Shown piece after piece: positions 61,263 through 64,000 of a stretch of DNA of 64,000 nucleotides (positions within the stretch are counted from its first letter, which is position 1; each line of letters opens with the position of its first letter). The notes below the pieces were generated by a model that had not been told where the DNA came from, made no database searches, and worked only from the letters and a program-made list of their open reading frames with translations. Source of the DNA: JAJFFW01 sp038531315. Its GTDB lineage: Bacteria; Pseudomonadota; Alphaproteobacteria; Caulobacterales; Parvularculaceae. Both the position numbers and the translations under genes were made by a program. The stretch lies in assembly GCA_038531315.1 (NCBI GenBank), contig JBCBBT010000002.1, forward strand, positions 62,001 through 126,000, given 5' to 3'.

Positions 61263-62291
61263 CTAAGGGCGCGCTGATTTTGCCGTCATTGCCGCCGTAG
61301 CGGCAAAGTAAGCCGGTGAGGATTTAAGGCGCGGTATCGCCAGTCCATCGGCGACGCGGCCTCTGCGCACCCTGTCGGACACTTTGAATAGCGCCGCGGG
61401 CCGGCCGCTCGCCTGCTTGTCCGTATCGGTTGTTCTCTCAACAAAGCCGCCGCCGTCGACGCTGCGCCGGAAGTTCTGCTTGTGAATCTCGTAGCCGATG
61501 ATCGCCTCAACGGCCTTTTGGAGCGCCAGCAACGTAAAGCGCGGCCGCAGGAGACGGAAAATGATCGGGCGATATTTCAATTTGCCGCGCAAGCGACCGA
61601 TGGCGGTTGCAAGAATGCGCCGATGGTCCGACGCCATCGACAGGCCGAGGCGGCCGTCGGCTTCTGGCGCCGCTTCGCCGCGATCGCGCGCAGCTTCCGC
61701 AATCAGACCCGCTTCATACATCAGCTCGTAGCGGTCAAGCGCGCGTTCTTCTTCCCAGTCTTCGCCGCCGCCGCCAAAGAACAAACGGATGCGCGCCCGC
61801 CGGCTGGCGGCGACTGGCGCGTCGAGGGCCGCCGCCGCCCACTTTTCGAGGCGTGGCAGGATGACATCGGATAGCGCCGCCGGCTCTCCGCGCCGCCAAT
61901 CCTCCCACGGAAAGAAATCGTACCAATCCCTCCACTGAGCATTATCGCTGTCAACCGCCGCCGCCTCGGGCGCTAACGCCAGATAACCGACCGAAATGAC
62001 CCGCTCGCCAGGACCGCGGCCGGAAAACGCCGCTGCCGGCGCTTCGCGACCAAGATCGCCAAATGTATAGAGCTGCTCGACATAGCCGAGCGAAATCGCC
62101 GTTTGTCGCTCAACCCATTCACGCAATCCGATTTCGAATGTCCGGTGTGTCGCGGGATCAAAAGGACCGTAGGGCAGCGACAAGGCGCCGTCCGGTTCCC
62201 GCACGCATAAAACCTTCGGCCGACCGTCTTCAACGACCGCCAGGACGGCGTTCAATCCGATTGCGACGTTCGATATGGCTGCGGTGTCCAT
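61263..62291 (-). CDS. nrtR: NrtR-type Nudix-related NAD regulator
   Basis: A 342-residue protein. The N-terminal Nudix-like domain (GLNAVLAVVEDGRPKVLCVREPDGALSLPYGPFDPATHRTFEIGLREWVERQT) lacks a full Nudix box, as expected for an ADP-ribose sensor. The C-terminal part (about 225-300) is a winged helix: ALQKAVEAIIGYEIHKQNFRRSVD, the NrtR DNA-binding motif. It sits directly upstream of nadA on the same strand. NrtR represses NAD genes and is relieved by ADP-ribose in characterised species. Confidence 0.9.
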   Translation of the reverse strand: MDTAAISNVAIGLNAVLAVVEDGRPKVLCVREPDGALSLPYGPFDPATHRTFEIGLREWVERQTAISLGYVEQLYTFGDLGREAPAAAFSGRGPGERVISVGYLALAPEAAAVDSDNAQWRDWYDFFPWEDWRRGEPAALSDVILPRLEKWAAAALDAPVAASRRARIRLFFGGGGEDWEEERALDRYELMYEAGLIAEAARDRGEAAPEADGRLGLSMASDHRRILATAIGRLRGKLKYRPIIFRLLRPRFTLLALQKAVEAIIGYEIHKQNFRRSVDGGGFVERTTDTDKQASGRPAALFKVSDRVRRGRVADGLAIPRLKSSPAYFAATAAMTAKSARP

Positions 62292-62363
62292 AGGGCATGG
62301 CTTAACCGCTTCCTGCGCGAATACAAAATTGAGTGAGACAAATGAGCCGGTGCGGGACCCGCG

Positions 62364-62891
62364 TCAGGAGAGGGCGGCTTCGCTTGTCGTCGCAAAATCA
62401 AGCGTTGAAATCGGCGCTGCAACCTGCGCGCAGGGCAGGCAAAGTTCTTCAATCGCATCCTGCATGCGTCCGTCGCGGCCAAGCATATCGTCCGCATAGG
62501 CGATGATCAGCGGGCAGGGATCAGCGTGAGGCGCCGCTTCGCGCAGCCGTTGCGCCAGTTCGGATTCGGGTATCTCAGGCTGCAGGATGCACATGATGAT
62601 AAAGGCAGCCGCGGTCGACCTTGAGACCCCATGATAGCAATGCACGAGGATATGTCCGTCGCGTTCCCAGTTGCCCGCAAAGTCTATGATTGACGCAGCG
62701 CGCCGCCTCGCCGCTTCGCTAATGGTTTTTGCGCAGGCGTCACGCTCCACATACAAACGCAAATGATGGTCCGCCCCCAATGCGCTAAACACGGGCATAG
62801 GCTCATCTTCGGACAGGAGCGAGATGACCCGACAGGGGCCAAATCGCGCGAAGGCTTCCGTCGCGTGCTCGAGGGAACTCAAAATCAACAT
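62364..62891 (-). CDS. Tyrosine-phosphatase-like protein
   Basis: A 175-residue protein with the P-loop HCYHGVSRSTAA: Cys85 and Arg91 form the CX5R active site of protein tyrosine phosphatases. VISLLSEDEPMP would be a preceding core strand/loop. It is probably a soluble dual-specificity-type phosphatase, common in alphaproteobacteria and without a known substrate. It lies upstream of nrtR after a 72-bp gap; shared transcription is possible. Confidence 0.82.
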   Translation of the reverse strand: MLILSSLEHATEAFARFGPCRVISLLSEDEPMPVFSALGADHHLRLYVERDACAKTISEAARRRAASIIDFAGNWERDGHILVHCYHGVSRSTAAAFIIMCILQPEIPESELAQRLREAAPHADPCPLIIAYADDMLGRDGRMQDAIEELCLPCAQVAAPISTLDFATTSEAALS

Positions 62892-62985
62892 GGCCGTAAT
62901 GTGCGCTGACAGCGTTAAAAATTAAAGGATTTCCAGCACACACAACCGTTAACTCGCGGGCTTGTTATCGAGGCGCGCCCTGCGG

Positions 62986-63618
62986 CTAAAAGGCGTCGAT
63001 CAGCGCTTCAAAGCGTTCCAGATAGGTTTCTTGCGCTCTCGCGGTGGGCCAGAGCGCGATTTCGGTGGGCGCGACGCCGCGCGGAAAGCCGAATAATTTG
63101 CGGGCCTCGTCACTGTCGAAGCCGGCGAGTTGGACCGCTTCGAAATAGGCCGACGCCTGGTCCGCTTTCTTAATGGTTCTCTCCACCGTATCGGGCAGCT
63201 CGGCGGGCAGCGAGAACCGAATGTGGATTGCGCGCTGCAGGCCGTGCTCGATCCGTTTGTACTCTCCGCCTAGCGCCGCCTTAAAGGGGCTGATCATGTC
63301 GCCGATCACATATTCGGGCGCATCGTGGAGGAGCGCGGCAAGACGCCATTTCGCCGGCCAGCCTGGTTTGATTTCGGTGCAAAAGCTCTCCACTAGAACC
63401 GAGTGCTGCGCTACCGAAAATGGGCTTTCGCCGCGTGTCTGACCGTTCCAGCGAGCAACCCGTGCGAGGCCATGAGCGATATCTTCAATTTCGATATCGA
63501 CGGGCGAGGGATCAAGCAAATCGAGGCGCCGCCCGGACAACATGCGTTGCCAGGCGCGGGGCGCAGTTTTCTTGTTCTTGGTCTTTGGCGACGAGGGTGC
63601 GGCGGCGGCGGATCCCAT
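62986..63618 (-). CDS. HD-domain hydrolase (YfbR-like)
   Basis: A 210-residue protein: VAQHSVLVESF (His), ALLHDAPEYVIGDMISPFK (HD pair) and a later KKADQASAYFEA (Asp) form the HD metal site as in YfbR 5'-deoxynucleotidases. Its ATG sits one base after the efp stop (TGATATG), so it is coupled with efp. The N-terminal 25 residues are low complexity. The frame continues upstream into efp, but the ATG at 63618 is favoured. Confidence 0.83.
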   Translation of the reverse strand: MGSAAAAPSSPKTKNKKTAPRAWQRMLSGRRLDLLDPSPVDIEIEDIAHGLARVARWNGQTRGESPFSVAQHSVLVESFCTEIKPGWPAKWRLAALLHDAPEYVIGDMISPFKAALGGEYKRIEHGLQRAIHIRFSLPAELPDTVERTIKKADQASAYFEAVQLAGFDSDEARKLFGFPRGVAPTEIALWPTARAQETYLERFEALIDAF

Positions 63619-63619
63619 A

Positions 63620-64000
63620 TCAGTCCGCGCGCTTGACGTATTCCAGTGTCTCAGTGTTGACGATAATCCGCTCGCCAACGGTCATGTAGGGCGGCACCAT
63701 TACGCGCAGTCCATTGTCTACGATAGATGGCTTATATGAAGAAGAAGCCGTTTGACCTTTCACAGTGGGCTCAGTCTCCGTGATTTCCAGCGTTACCTGT
63801 TCAGGCAGCTGAACGCCAATGGGATTGCCTTCATGGCTTTCCACAATGACCTGCATGCCATCTTGAAGAAAGGCAGTGCGGTCGCCGATCATGTCCTTTG
63901 GAATATTGATCTGTTCAAACGTTTCCGCGTCCATGAAAACCAGCAGGTCGCCTTCTTCATAAAGAAATGTGTGGTCCTTTTGCTCAAGCCGGACGCGTTC
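63620..64000 (-). CDS. efp: Elongation factor P, C-terminal part (partial)
   Basis: The window ends within this gene. The visible 126 residues include FLYEEGDLLVFMDAETFEQ, QVTLEITETEPTVKGQTASSSYKPS and the C-terminal RIIVNTETLEYVKRA, that is, part of domain II and all of domain III. The N-terminal KOW-like domain I with its modifiable residue lies outside. EF-P relieves ribosome stalling at polyproline. The HD hydrolase gene begins one base after its stop. Confidence 0.95.
   Translation of the reverse strand, partial: ERVRLEQKDHTFLYEEGDLLVFMDAETFEQINIPKDMIGDRTAFLQDGMQVIVESHEGNPIGVQLPEQVTLEITETEPTVKGQTASSSYKPSIVDNGLRVMVPPYMTVGERIIVNTETLEYVKRAD

Noticed and set aside
62921..62960. TTAA-rich patch suspected as a second CtrA site
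   Set aside because: The two TTAA half-sites are 3 bp apart, not 7, so the consensus is not met.

Overview
The window looks like a chromosomal segment of a free-living, fairly GC-rich alphaproteobacterium. Signs of this are a ChvG/ChvI two-component pair, an NrtR-type Nudix regulator beside the nad genes, a split glyQ/glyS glycyl-tRNA synthetase, a DUF4112 gene in the etf cluster, pyruvate phosphate dikinase, and a TTAA-N7-TTAA (CtrA-like) site. The many secreted proteases and a dedicated TonB-energising operon would suit a marine polymer- or peptide-scavenger (Parvularculaceae/Hyphomonadaceae-like), but that placement is an inference. No prophage, IS element, CRISPR array or rRNA operon was recognised.

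Layout. 1-2.8 kb: end of a pterin dehydratase gene, then chvI-chvG. 2.8-4.5 kb: a TetR regulator facing a DM13 protein gene across two identical operators, then a small membrane protein. 4.5-11.6 kb: an NDUFA9-like reductase converging on a reverse-strand nucleotide-sugar run (ATP-grasp protein, MBL hydrolase, glmS, mannose-1-P guanylyltransferase, galE). 11.7-15 kb: small accessory genes, including a frameshifted DUF442 sulfurtransferase gene, and a lipoprotein amidohydrolase. 15-16.4 kb: tRNA-Pro(CGG), tRNA-Gln(TTG) and about 1.1 kb of poorly coding DNA with repeats, perhaps an old integration scar. 16.4-22.5 kb: a seven-gene TonB2-like operon (DUF3450, TtpC-like, ExbB, two ExbD, TonB, TPR). 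22.5-27 kb: dodecin, 3-hydroxybutyryl-CoA dehydrogenase, DUF4112, etfA and etfB on the reverse strand, then a YbjN-like gene on the forward strand.

27-33 kb: a HIG1-domain protein, a large secreted Cys/His protein, an endonuclease/phosphatase-family protein and an M14 metallopeptidase. 33.3-40.5 kb: glyQ and glyS, separated by seven same-strand accessory genes and one opposing gene behind a 17-bp palindrome. 40.6-43.6 kb: MFS transporter, initiator tRNA, secE-nusG. 43.6-51.6 kb: two separate modules, each a secreted zinc metalloprotease plus a small exported partner, on either side of uvrB. 52-56 kb: ppdK, then a SleB-type wall hydrolase with a CtrA-like box upstream. 56-62.3 kb: the de novo NAD operon nadA-(NTF2 lipoprotein)-nadB-nadC-(DMT transporter) with nrtR upstream and a palindrome in the nadA promoter region. 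62.3-64 kb: a tyrosine-phosphatase-like protein, an HD hydrolase and the 3' part of an elongation factor P gene.

Together the genes suggest a cell that exports proteases, energises outer-membrane receptors with a TtpC-type TonB system, oxidises acyl-CoAs through ETF, and makes NAD from aspartate under NrtR control. The points most worth a second look are the protease/partner modules flanking uvrB, the NrtR-linked palindrome and NTF2 lipoprotein in the nad operon, the two-ExbD TonB operon, the interrupted glyQ...glyS pair and the twin TetR operators.
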